64,000 nucleotides of DNA from Rapidithrix thailandica (lineage in GTDB: Bacteria; Bacteroidota; Bacteroidia; Cytophagales; Flammeovirgaceae): contig NZ_JBDKWZ010000013.1 of assembly GCF_039710355.1 (NCBI RefSeq), positions 1 to 64,000 of the forward strand, written 5' to 3'. The notes under the pieces are model-generated. The model did not search any database. It worked only from the letters and a program-made list of their open reading frames with translations, and was not told where the DNA came from. Made by a program: the position numbers and the translations under genes. Shown in pieces: positions 1-8,379 of the stretch. Positions within the stretch are counted from its first letter, which is position 1, and every line of letters begins with the position of its first letter.

Positions 1-75
1 TTCCGAACAGAGAAGTTAAGCCCTGTCGCGCTGATGGTACTGCCGTAACAGGTGGGAGAGTAAGTCATCGCCAGT
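1..75 (+). rRNA. rrf: 5S ribosomal RNA, 3' part
   Basis: The window opens inside a 5S rRNA. The GAACAGAGAAGTTAAGCC segment and the GGTGGGAGAGTAAGTCATCGCCAG 3' portion (split here as GGTGGGAGAG and TAAGTCATCGCCAG) are diagnostic. The 5' part lies upstream of base 1, so an rRNA operon on the plus strand presumably ends here. The exact 3' end is estimated. Confidence 0.93.
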
Positions 76-90
76 CTTGTCTTTTTTTAC

Positions 91-123
91 AGCAGCCTAT
101 CTCAAGATAGGCTGCTTTTTTTT
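91..123 (+). terminator. Terminator of the rRNA operon
   Basis: An 11-12 bp stem (AGCAGCCTATCT / ATAGGCTGCT, loop CAAG) is followed by eight T. It sits about 15 bases after the 5S 3' end, as expected for an rRNA operon terminator. Confidence 0.9.
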
Positions 124-319
124 ACCCCCGCCACTTGATGTTGCAGCCAAGACTCGGTCGCTGATTCGCTGAAATATACCCTTTCTAATAAGGTGCTGCT
201 CTTATGGTTCTAAAAAGTATCAGTATACAAAAGGTTTTGGAGTAAAAAAAATATGTGCCTCATCTCCGGAAGGAGGAAGCACATCTGGTTGTGTAATTTT
301 TTTCAATAGCAAACCTCCG

Positions 320-730
320 TTATTCTTGCCCTATTTTGTTTAAGAGTTTTTTTCTGAATTGTCTTTCGGCAAAATATAACGCAGCCACTTGCCGGACGGA
401 AATAACCTTTAAAAACTTATCAAAATATTTTCTGTTGATTTCAACCTCTTCTTCTTTCAGTTGAAACATAGTTTCGATATCGCTTTTGAGTTGGGCATCA
501 CTTTTGGCCAAAACCCCCACTTTCAGTTTATGGATCTTTCTTTGATTCATTCTTTTCTCTTTTTCAAACTCCTCATAAATAGGAAAAAACTGAATGGAAT
601 CTTCCTGGCTTAGAGCAAGGGTTTCTTTAATGAATTTGACCTTGATTTGATGTATCCTGTCAGCTCTGGATTGGGCCTGAATGGTTGTGGATACAGCAAA
701 TAACAATAACAGACTTAGAGTGTATTTCAT
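320..730 (-). CDS. Spy/CpxP-like periplasmic protein of an ECF sigma cassette
   Basis: This is a 136-residue exported protein. I start it at the internal Met (codon at 728-730), because a clear signal peptide follows (MKYTLSLLLLFAVSTTIQAQ); the longer reading would bury it. The mature part is charged and helical. It has a 'LSQEDSIQFFPIYEEFEKE' stretch and a C-terminal 'RQVAALYFAERQFRKKLL' stretch, the pattern I associate with Spy/CpxP-like or LTXXQ-type periplasmic stress proteins of Bacteroidota. It begins 4 bases after the stop of the anti-sigma candidate and is the last gene of a three-gene minus-strand operon. The role as a periplasmic folding or stress sensor is inferred from context. 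Confidence 0.7.
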   Translation of the reverse strand: MKYTLSLLLLFAVSTTIQAQSRADRIHQIKVKFIKETLALSQEDSIQFFPIYEEFEKEKRMNQRKIHKLKVGVLAKSDAQLKSDIETMFQLKEEEVEINRKYFDKFLKVISVRQVAALYFAERQFRKKLLNKIGQE

Positions 731-734
731 AAGA

Positions 735-1163
735 TTATAATATTTCTTCTTCAACAAATGCTTCGTCAATAATATCTTCAATATTTAATTGATCGAATTC
801 CGAATGTTCCAGTGAGAGGTTATGCTGTTTGTATGTTTCAAGGATTTCTTCCTCGCTGACTTCATTCAAAAGTAAATACGCTTGTATTTCTTCTTGCTTC
901 AAACCCGAAAGCAGCTCTTCCCATTGGGTTTCAACAGTGTGGGAGTTGCTTGGCTGGTCATTAAGATAGAAATGCGAGATGCCGATATAAATACAGGCAA
1001 AGAGTGCAAAGGCAGGCAGCGTAAGCTTTAGAAGAGGTAGTTGCCAAAATGCCTTTTGGGGAGATGGTGTTGTAATCCTTTGCTGTATTTTGTACGGAAG
1101 TTTATCAAAATAATCATCCGGTACTTTGAATATGTTCTTTTTGTCAAAATCTTCAATTTTCAT
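735..1163 (-). CDS. Single-pass membrane protein, probable anti-sigma factor
   Basis: This 142-residue protein has no family I can name with certainty. The N-terminus (FKVPDDYFDKLPYKIQQRI) is a pattern seen in Bacteroidota proteins encoded beside ECF sigma factors. One hydrophobic segment at about residues 44-65 would span the inner membrane. The C-terminal part is very acidic and would face the periplasm. It follows the ECF sigma gene by 117 bases and directly precedes the Spy-like gene. Position and topology (short cytoplasmic N-terminus, one membrane span, periplasmic sensor part) suggest it sequesters the sigma factor. No zinc-finger anti-sigma motif is visible, so the role is inferred. 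Confidence 0.65.
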   Translation of the reverse strand: MKIEDFDKKNIFKVPDDYFDKLPYKIQQRITTPSPQKAFWQLPLLKLTLPAFALFACIYIGISHFYLNDQPSNSHTVETQWEELLSGLKQEEIQAYLLLNEVSEEEILETYKQHNLSLEHSEFDQLNIEDIIDEAFVEEEIL

Positions 1164-1280
1164 AAGTCCTCGAAATTAACAGGGTGATCATCTGCGACAA
1201 GGATAATTCTCCCGGGAGATAAATTTATTTACCCATCCATAGCTCCTTACATTCTTTAGATGGAATATTTTCCCAAAAGT

Positions 1281-1826
1281 TTAATGCTTTTTTAAGTATT
1301 CTTCAATTTTTTTTACTGCGTGATGGTAAGATGCCTTTAGAGCGCCAACCGAGGTTCCAAGAATTTCCGACATGTCTTGATAGGACATATCATCAAAGTA
1401 CTTCATATTAAAAACCAGTCGCTGTTTATCCGGTAATTTGAGTAGAGCTTTCCGGAGTTTGAGTTGGACTTCATCACCGGACAGATAAGCATTTTGCTCC
1501 AGCTTTTCTGCCAATTCACTGGCTATATCGTGAATTGGCAGAAAAAACCGCTTTCGCTTTTTCGTCAGAAAATTGAGACATTCATTGGTGGCAATGCGGT
1601 AAATCCAGGTATACAGTTGTGATTGTTGCCGGAACGTATTGAGCTTTTCCCATACTTTAATGAACACCTCTTGAGTTAAGTCGTCTGCATCTTCATGGCT
1701 GATGACCATTTTACGAATATGCCAATACACTTTTTCCTGATACTTTTTCACTAATAGGTGAAATGCATAGTGTTGGGTATCGGCCTGACAAAATTTTTCT
1801 AATAACTCAAAGTCTTTTAAAGACAT
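1281..1826 (-). CDS. RNA polymerase sigma factor, ECF (sigma-70) family
   Basis: This 181-residue protein has the usual two ECF regions. Sigma region 2 lies at about residues 20-95 (DADDLTQEVFIKVWEKL, then the aromatic YTWIYRIATNECLN segment). Region 4 lies at about 125-178 (LPDKQRLVFNMKYFDDMSY, then the helix-turn-helix ending YHHAVKKIEEYL). It directs core polymerase to a small regulon. It is first in a minus-strand operon with a membrane anti-sigma candidate and a periplasmic Spy-like protein, which points to envelope stress rather than nutrient uptake. No SusC/FecR genes are linked to this copy. Confidence 0.95.
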   Translation of the reverse strand: MSLKDFELLEKFCQADTQHYAFHLLVKKYQEKVYWHIRKMVISHEDADDLTQEVFIKVWEKLNTFRQQSQLYTWIYRIATNECLNFLTKKRKRFFLPIHDIASELAEKLEQNAYLSGDEVQLKLRKALLKLPDKQRLVFNMKYFDDMSYQDMSEILGTSVGALKASYHHAVKKIEEYLKKH

Positions 1827-1938
1827 GGATAATCGTTTAGCGGCACATAAGATCTTTAAGGCAAGAATTAGACAGAATTATTGCAAGAAGGTTTAATGGA
1901 GGCCAAAGAAATTCTTAGAAAGGATAAGGAGTACATAC

Positions 1939-1978
1939 AAAAACAGCGTCAAAGTTTCCTCTGACGCTGTTTTTGTAT
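1939..1978 (-). terminator. Terminator after the M1 peptidase gene
   Basis: A near-perfect stem, ACAAAAACAGCGTCA / TGACGCTGTTTTTGT, has an 8-base loop and A/T tracts on both sides. It lies 17 bases after the stop of the minus-strand M1 peptidase gene and separates it from the ECF sigma operon. The symmetry would allow function in both directions. Confidence 0.85.
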
Positions 1979-1994
1979 CAAAATGTGGATGGTT

Positions 1995-4151
1995 TTATTT
2001 TCCCGTTTTCTCTTTAAACATTTTGAATCGGCTAGGCAATGTCTTTTTAGGCCAATAATTATTGCTCATATCCGTATCGGCTGTTTCCAACATTGGATCC
2101 AAAGCGATGTTGGTAATTTTTTTATTTCTGACAAATACTTTCGAAATGTTTTCATCATTGTAACGCCATACTTCCGCCGGAAGCTTGATCAGTTCATTAC
2201 TACCGTCTTCGTAGGTAAACTCTAAAATGACAGGCATTACCAAGCCTCCCTTATTTGTGAAAGAGAGCTCATAGAAGTTGGTGTTATCTTTAATTTGTGC
2301 TTTTTGCTTGTCTTCCAATTTGCCATAGAACGCTTGGTATTTTTCAGGATCATCCAATTCTTCTTCAGGAATGTTGCCTTTTGCAGAACCTTCTTCTCCT
2401 TCAAATTTATACCGTACTACTTTGTCCAAGCTAACATCCACATGGTCGACAGTGTAGAACCAACCTCTCCAGAACCAGTCCAGATCTACTGCAGAAGCGT
2501 CTTCCATAGTACGGAAAAAGTCTGTAGGTGTCGGATGCTTGAAAGCCCATCTTTGCGAGTATTCTTTGAAAGCGACATCAAACAAGTCACGACCCATTAC
2601 CGTTTCCCGGAGGATATTTAAAGCCGTAGCAGGTTTGGTATAGGCATTCGGTCCGAAGTTTTGAATCTGTTCGGAGTTGGTCATGATAGGACTCAGGTTC
2701 TTTTTGCTCATGTTCATATAAGGAACAATGTTCTGAGGCTTCGCCCGGCTGGCAGGAAATGGCTCGCCAAACTCATCTTCAAAGGCCACCTCTGTCAGGT
2801 ATTCCACAAAGGTATTCAGACCTTCATCCATCCAAGTCCACTGTCTTTCGTCCGAATTGATAATCATTGGGAAGAAGTTGTGCCCGACTTCGTGGATAAT
2901 CACTCCGATCATTCCGTATTTTGTCCGGTCGGTATAATTTCCTTTTTCATCACAACGGCCATAGTTAAAGCAAATCATCGGGTACTCCATACCGATACGA
3001 GCTGCATTTACGGAAATAGCTTTATGATAAGGATAGTCAATGGTATGTTTCGAATAAACTTTTAAAGTATGTGCTACTACCCGGGTAGAGTACTTTTCCC
3101 AAAGAGGGTTTCCTTCTTTGGGGTAATACGACATGGCCATGATGGTTTTTCCGCCGATATTCACACCCATTGCATCCCAGATGAATTTACGGGAAGAAGC
3201 AAAGGCAAAGTCTCTTACATCTTCGGCATGAAATACCCAGGTCTTTTTACCGGTTAGTTTTTTCTTCTCTTTTTTCTGAGCTTCTTTCTGGCTAACGATC
3301 ATTACCGGATCTTTGGCCGTTTCAGCATCTTTCAGCAATTTCATTTGCTCGTAGCTCAATACATCTACAGGGTTTTGCAATTTACCTGTTGCACCTACGA
3401 TGTGGTCTTCAGGAACGGTGATGCTTACTTTATAATCGCCAAAAGGAAGCGAAAACTCTCCTGATCCCAAGAATTGTTTGTTTTGCCAACCTTCGTAATC
3501 GTTGTACACACACATTCTGGGAAAGAACTGAGCAATGGTATATAAATAGTTGTCGTCTTTTTCGAAATATTCATACCCTGAGCGGCCACCTAATTCCATC
3601 CGGTCATTGATGTTGAAGTACCAGTCAATTTGAAAGGCAAATTGGTCTCCGGTATAAAGCGTTTTAGGCAAGTCAATCCGCATCATCGTTTTATTGATGG
3701 TATAGGGAAGGTCTTTTCCTTGCACGTCTTTGACAGCATTGATTTTAAATCCACCGTCAAAGTCTTTCGGCAAGACTTTGCCCATGGTATAGGCATTCAT
3801 TTTAGGGCGCATGGAGTTGTTAGCCGTACTATAAGAATCCGAATCCTTAGCCCTTACATTTTGGTCCAATTGTACCCAAAGATAAGTGAGAGGGTCCGGC
3901 GAGTGGTTGGTATACGTAATGGTTTCGTGTCCGGTAATCGACTGCTTGTCATCGTTGAGCTCAATATCCATTTCATAGTCGGCCTGGTTTTGCCAGTACT
4001 CCGGACCCGGAGCACCACTGGCCGTCCGGTATTTATTCGGGCTTCTCAGCAAAGGCCCTAACTGCTCAAACTTATCAGAATGTTGCCTTTCCTGTGCATA
4101 GGCTTGCCAACACACCGCAAAAGCAAAAATGAGTGCAAGTGCTTTTTTCAT
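1995..4151 (-). CDS. M1 family zinc metallopeptidase, exported
   Basis: This 718-residue protein has a signal peptide (MKKALALIFAFAVCWQAYAQ). An aminopeptidase-N-like beta domain fills the first half. The zinc site is HEVGH at residues 420-424 with the third ligand in WMDEGLN (Glu443), giving the M1 spacing HEXXH-X18-E. M1 enzymes remove N-terminal residues from peptides, and this one would act in the periplasm or at the cell surface. The usual GAMEN exopeptidase motif is not obvious; the region before the zinc site reads IGMEYPMICF, as in the group of M1-like Bacteroidota proteins whose exact activity is unclear. It is transcribed alone, with its own terminator. Confidence 0.9.
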   Translation of the reverse strand: MKKALALIFAFAVCWQAYAQERQHSDKFEQLGPLLRSPNKYRTASGAPGPEYWQNQADYEMDIELNDDKQSITGHETITYTNHSPDPLTYLWVQLDQNVRAKDSDSYSTANNSMRPKMNAYTMGKVLPKDFDGGFKINAVKDVQGKDLPYTINKTMMRIDLPKTLYTGDQFAFQIDWYFNINDRMELGGRSGYEYFEKDDNYLYTIAQFFPRMCVYNDYEGWQNKQFLGSGEFSLPFGDYKVSITVPEDHIVGATGKLQNPVDVLSYEQMKLLKDAETAKDPVMIVSQKEAQKKEKKKLTGKKTWVFHAEDVRDFAFASSRKFIWDAMGVNIGGKTIMAMSYYPKEGNPLWEKYSTRVVAHTLKVYSKHTIDYPYHKAISVNAARIGMEYPMICFNYGRCDEKGNYTDRTKYGMIGVIIHEVGHNFFPMIINSDERQWTWMDEGLNTFVEYLTEVAFEDEFGEPFPASRAKPQNIVPYMNMSKKNLSPIMTNSEQIQNFGPNAYTKPATALNILRETVMGRDLFDVAFKEYSQRWAFKHPTPTDFFRTMEDASAVDLDWFWRGWFYTVDHVDVSLDKVVRYKFEGEEGSAKGNIPEEELDDPEKYQAFYGKLEDKQKAQIKDNTNFYELSFTNKGGLVMPVILEFTYEDGSNELIKLPAEVWRYNDENISKVFVRNKKITNIALDPMLETADTDMSNNYWPKKTLPSRFKMFKEKTGK

Positions 4152-4344
4152 TGTGTAAGGATTGATTTACTGTTCGAATAAATTATCATAGAGAGTTACT
4201 CCACCCCCTTTAGGAAAGAGTATTATTTAAATCTTAGGAGATCTACTTCAAATCTACAGGAAGATTATAGCAATGAAGGACAAATCTCTGAAAAATTTCA
4301 AGAAAGAGAACCTTGGGAGGTCAAAAAACTAGATTTACGGTAGT

Positions 4345-4378
4345 AAAAAGCCCCGGATCAATTTCCGGGGCTTTTAAG
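4345..4378 (-). terminator. Terminator after dsbD
   Basis: The stem AAAAGCCCCGGA / TTCCGGGGCTTTT (the GC core is CCCCGGA/TCCGGGG) with a short loop ends three bases before the dsbD stop codon on the minus strand. The following T-rich stretch fits a Rho-independent terminator. Confidence 0.87.
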
Positions 4379-4380
4379 AA

Positions 4381-6579
4381 TTAGTTATTAGCTAAATTTT
4401 GTGTGCGGTTGTTAAATTCTTTCAGACCCGAATCTAAAAAGTCAACAAAGTTATTCACATCCAAATCATAGGCTTGTGGTTTCACCAACAGGTTACCTTC
4501 GTAGTCTAAGAGAACATAGAAGGGTTGGGCGTTATTTCTAAACCGGTCAATTTGAATGGCCATGTTCTTTTGCCCAATGGTTTTCTTTACCTTGTTATCG
4601 TATGCGGAAGTAATCCAGTCGCTTTCAGGCAAAGCAGTAGGGTCGTCCACATATAAAGCAATGACTACATAGTCCTTTTTCAAACGTTCCAAAACAGGCT
4701 TTGCCACCCATACATTGTCTTCCATTTTCCGGCAATTGGCGCAGCCATGCCCGGTGAAATCGATGAATACCGGTTTGCCCGCCTTTTTCGCTGCGGCTAA
4801 ACCTTGTTCAAGCTCGAAATACCCGTTTAACCCGTGTGGGAGTTCAAACTTATCCTTGTATTTCACTTCTTCATCAGAGGCTAATTGGTAGGTGTTGCCT
4901 TCCGTTTGTGTAGGGGCATTGTCTCTTACTACTTGGTGTAAGTCAAAACTATGACGTGTTTGAGGAGGTAAGATTCCTGACAAGACTTTTAAAGGAGCTC
5001 CGAACATACCTGGGATCAAATAAATCACAAAGGTGAAGCTAAGCAATGCTAACAGTAACCTGGGAACACTGACATTACTGATAGGGCTATCGTGTGGCAG
5101 GCGGATTTTACCTAGATAATATAAGCCCATAAAGGTGAAAATGGCAATCCAAATGGCCACATTGATATCCCTGTCCAAAATACCCCAGTGGTAAACCAAG
5201 TCCACCATACTCAGGAATTTGAAGGCAAAGGCCAATTCAATAAAACCTAAAGTCACTTTGACGGAGTTCAACCAACCACCGGATTTTGGCAATTTGTTCA
5301 TTGTTTGAGGGAAGAATGCAAAGAAGGTAAATGGCAAGGCAAAAGCCATGGCAAAGGCAAACATCCCCGCAGCCGGGCGGATAATCTCTCCACCGGCCGA
5401 GTATAACAAAATACTTCCCACAATAGGCCCGGTACAAGAGAAAGAAACCAATACCAACGTAAAAGCCATAAAGAAGGAACCTAAAAAGCCTCCCTTTTCC
5501 GCTTGTTGGTCGATTTTATTCACTAAAGAGTTTGGTAATACAATTTCGAACATTCCGAAGAATGACAAAGCAAAAACAATAAAAATGCTAAAAAACAACA
5601 GGTTGGGCAGCCAGTGGGTACTGATAATATTGGCTGCTTCCGGGCCCGCAATGGGTGTCAGGATAAACCCTACAATGGTATAGATCAGGATGATGGAAAT
5701 ACCATAGGCCAAAGCCTGGGCTCTTCCCTTGGCTTTGTTTTCACTCCCTTTGGTGAAAAAGGAAACGGTCAAGGGAATCATCGGAAAGACACAAGGAGTG
5801 AAGATGGCCGCCAAACCACCCAAAAAGGCAAAAAGCATAAAGGATAATAAGTCTTTGTGCCCTTCGTCTATTTCAGGATTGACTTCTTCGAAATTGGTGA
5901 TAGAAGGCGAAGAACTGCTTTTCTCTACTTTTTCTTTTGAAGTAGTAGTCACAGGTGTTTCCTGTGGAGTTTCAGTTACTGCCTTCTCCTCTTCACTTTC
6001 CGTTTGGGGAGTGTTTTCGTTTGAACTTGTAAGCTCTTTTTCTTCAAAAGCTTCTTCTTCTTTTACCGGGGCAGCAGCAATGGCAATGTCATTTGAGCCA
6101 AAAGAAAATTCATCATCGGAGTTGATGCATTTACCATCAATATCGCTACAGGTTTGAAAACTAACTTGTACATTCACTGTAAAATCTTTTTTCAAGACTT
6201 TTACCTTCTGTCTGAATTCTCCTTTAGTATAAAATTTAGAGATATCACCTTCCCACAAATCATCGTATTGGGTTTTGGCTCCGATGGGTTTGATCTCTCC
6301 TACTAATTCGTAGGAATCATTTTTTTCAAATTGAAAAGTAGTGACCAGAGGGCCTAAGTCCGGATCAAAATCCGAAGAATACAGGTACCAATCCCTTTGA
6401 ATATCTGCCAGGAAAATCAACTCGATTGTCTCTCCAACTTTTGCCTCTTTTTTTGATACATCGGTTCTCCATGTGGTCGGTTCCAGTATCTGGGAAAATC
6501 CTTGTGCAGAAGCCAGGAGCAGAAAAATCCCTGCAAAGAATGCTGTTATCTTATGTTGCCTACTGCCCTGATATTTCAT
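4381..6579 (-). CDS. dsbD: Thiol:disulfide interchange protein DsbD
   Basis: This 732-residue protein has the three-part DsbD layout. A signal peptide and periplasmic DsbD-alpha-like domain are at about 1-175. A Glu/Ser/Thr-rich linker is at about 178-240. A polytopic CcdA-type domain is at about 245-540, with its redox cysteines in TPCVFPMIP and SFSCTGP. A periplasmic thioredoxin domain carries Cys613-Ala-Asn-Cys616. It carries electrons from cytoplasmic thioredoxin across the inner membrane to keep periplasmic thiols reduced, for disulfide isomerisation and cytochrome c maturation. It stands alone; the 361 bases upstream hold no gene. Confidence 0.95.
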   Translation of the reverse strand: MKYQGSRQHKITAFFAGIFLLLASAQGFSQILEPTTWRTDVSKKEAKVGETIELIFLADIQRDWYLYSSDFDPDLGPLVTTFQFEKNDSYELVGEIKPIGAKTQYDDLWEGDISKFYTKGEFRQKVKVLKKDFTVNVQVSFQTCSDIDGKCINSDDEFSFGSNDIAIAAAPVKEEEAFEEKELTSSNENTPQTESEEEKAVTETPQETPVTTTSKEKVEKSSSSPSITNFEEVNPEIDEGHKDLLSFMLFAFLGGLAAIFTPCVFPMIPLTVSFFTKGSENKAKGRAQALAYGISIILIYTIVGFILTPIAGPEAANIISTHWLPNLLFFSIFIVFALSFFGMFEIVLPNSLVNKIDQQAEKGGFLGSFFMAFTLVLVSFSCTGPIVGSILLYSAGGEIIRPAAGMFAFAMAFALPFTFFAFFPQTMNKLPKSGGWLNSVKVTLGFIELAFAFKFLSMVDLVYHWGILDRDINVAIWIAIFTFMGLYYLGKIRLPHDSPISNVSVPRLLLALLSFTFVIYLIPGMFGAPLKVLSGILPPQTRHSFDLHQVVRDNAPTQTEGNTYQLASDEEVKYKDKFELPHGLNGYFELEQGLAAAKKAGKPVFIDFTGHGCANCRKMEDNVWVAKPVLERLKKDYVVIALYVDDPTALPESDWITSAYDNKVKKTIGQKNMAIQIDRFRNNAQPFYVLLDYEGNLLVKPQAYDLDVNNFVDFLDSGLKEFNNRTQNLANN

Positions 6580-6940
6580 TGCTTTTATTGGTTTGTTTAA
6601 AGAATGAGAAAATGATTAATATGGATATATGATAATTCTTTCAAATTTAGTACATAATGCCAAAATTCTAACTACACACGATTGAAATCGGTTCGGCAAA
6701 CCGGGTGAGCTGTTGCTATCATTCAATGAATTGTAAACTCACAGAAGTGAACTGAAAGGGAGGCCACGTTCCCTGATATTGCTCGATTTTTATTAGAGAA
6801 GTAGTTGGTAATTACCCAAGAATTATCTTGTCTGTAAGGCTATGGGCAACACCTTGTGAAGGTGTGGGATGTAGGGTACTCAATGACTTGATTGAGAGCT
6901 TTTAATAAAGAATTCCTTGGCTTTTTTAACTGCAATGAAG
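6580..6940. other. Intergenic region, no gene seen
   Basis: These 361 bases lie between the dsbD start and the birA stop, both minus strand. I see no coding frame worth keeping. Several small hairpins are present, such as ACCTT/AAGGT near 6850 and CTCAAT/ATTGAG near 6880. They lack T runs, and no known riboswitch core or tRNA is recognisable. The dsbD promoter should lie in the part nearest 6580. Confidence 0.5.
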
Positions 6941-7729
6941 TTAGCCGCTTACATTGTTCATTAAAAACTCTACTTCCTTAAACTTAAAATAATAGACTTT
7001 ACTCTTAAGGTCCAGGTCGTGTATGGCCAATTGCCCGGATTGATTAATGCCAAGCACCTGCCCCCGGAAGGTTCTCCCGGAAGCTACTTCTCTGTACTTG
7101 CGGATTGCCTGAAAGCCCAACAACTCCTTTTGATAAGTTGCTTTTAGCTGGCCCCATTCCAACCTTTTTAATTCCAGGTATCTATGTTCCAACAGAGGCA
7201 AAAGCTCTTCGAGCAGATCGTTCAATACATAGGTTTTTCCCGTAAATTGTGATAGAGAGCCAGCCCTAGAATGTGTAAATTGTTGTTGGTTGATATTCAG
7301 CCCTATGCCGGCGATGGAATATTCCAAGGTATGCCCTTGCAATTGATTTTCGATTAGAATACCACAAAGTTTTTTTTCCCGGAAATAGAGATCGTTCGGC
7401 CATTTTACTTTTACCTCTGGAGACAGGTGCTGGCTCAGAAAATCCCGGATGCCTAAACTTACCGCCATACTCAATTGAAATTGATCGACAGGTTGGAGAA
7501 AAGTAGGAGTGAAAACCAAGGAGAAGGTTAGGTTTTGATAAGGGGAGGATTCCCAGCTATTTCCCCGTTGTCCGCGGGCGGCTGTTTGTTCGGAAGTGAT
7601 CACAAGGCTCCCTTCCCCGGCTTCCCCTTTCCGGATGAAGTCGGCGGCTATGTCATTAGTTGACTGACATGATGGCAGGTAAATAACTTTTTTGCCCAGA
7701 AACGAAGTATTGGTAAAACTTTTATACAA
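6941..7729 (-). CDS. birA: Biotin--[acetyl-CoA-carboxylase] ligase
   Basis: This is the BirA/LplA-type ligase that attaches biotin through biotinyl-AMP to carboxylase carrier domains. The hallmarks are the substrate strand CQSTNDIAAD, the biotin-binding ARGQRGNSWES loop, KWPNDLYF and GILIEN. There is no N-terminal DNA-binding domain, so it is a ligase only. The frame is open back to 7858, but that extension resembles no BirA. I place the start at TTG 7727-7729, giving LYKSFTNTSFLGKKVIYLPS and 262 residues, which matches the usual N-terminus in the phylum. This also frees the space for the divergent rsfS leader. The start codon is the main uncertainty. Confidence 0.92.
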   Translation of the reverse strand: MYKSFTNTSFLGKKVIYLPSCQSTNDIAADFIRKGEAGEGSLVITSEQTAARGQRGNSWESSPYQNLTFSLVFTPTFLQPVDQFQLSMAVSLGIRDFLSQHLSPEVKVKWPNDLYFREKKLCGILIENQLQGHTLEYSIAGIGLNINQQQFTHSRAGSLSQFTGKTYVLNDLLEELLPLLEHRYLELKRLEWGQLKATYQKELLGFQAIRKYREVASGRTFRGQVLGINQSGQLAIHDLDLKSKVYYFKFKEVEFLMNNVSG

Positions 7730-7932
7730 GTATTTTTTAGTTTTGTGTATACTGCAATGCTGCAGAAGAGTAAAACAGAAGTTAATTGATTTTTTTATTA
7801 AGAAAAACCTAATTAAGTTCGAGCATATCCCTGGCAGAAGGCGATTTTTTAAGCCCATCTCTGAAAGGAAGACACCATTCCTCTTTAAAGCGTGTGGTAA
7901 AAGTAGTAATCTACAGAATTTTAAAAAAGCGA

Positions 7933-8307
7933 ATGATCAAACAAGTCAAAGAAGTAGATTCAAAAGAATTGGCAGAAGCGATAATCTTTGGGATGCAAGA
8001 GAAAAAGGCCCAGGATGTAGTGGTGATGGATTTGCGCAAAATAAAAAATGCAATTGCGGATTATTTTGTGATTTGTTCGGGAAGCTCAGATACACAAGTG
8101 CAAGCCTTGGCATCGAGTGTGGAAGAACAAGTGTATAAGAAACATCAGGAAGATCCCTGGAAAAAAGAAGGCGTATCCAATTGTGAATGGGTATTGTTAG
8201 ATTATGTGGACGTAGTGGTGCACATCTTCCTGAAAGACAAACGGCAGTTTTACGGACTGGAAGAACTTTGGGGAGATGCTGAGATCATCAGCTTGGAAAA
8301 CAAATAG
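7933..8307 (+). CDS. rsfS: Ribosome silencing factor RsfS
   Basis: This 124-residue protein is of the RsfS/Iojap family. These bind ribosomal protein uL14 and block 30S-50S joining when nutrients are scarce. Family signatures are DYFVICSGSSDTQVQALA and WVLLDYVDVVVHIF, followed by the FYGLEELWGDA end. The frame can be read from a GTG at 7894, but the ATG at 7933 gives the normal family start (MIKQVKEVDSKELAEA). It lies 72 bases upstream of ftsH on the same strand, a gene order common in Bacteroidota, so the two are probably cotranscribed. Confidence 0.95.
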   Translation: MIKQVKEVDSKELAEAIIFGMQEKKAQDVVVMDLRKIKNAIADYFVICSGSSDTQVQALASSVEEQVYKKHQEDPWKKEGVSNCEWVLLDYVDVVVHIFLKDKRQFYGLEELWGDAEIISLENK

Positions 8308-8379
8308 TCGGGAATTAATGTTCTACCAACGGAATACTAGATAGAAGAAGATAATTTCAAAATATTTGAGGATTGAAAT

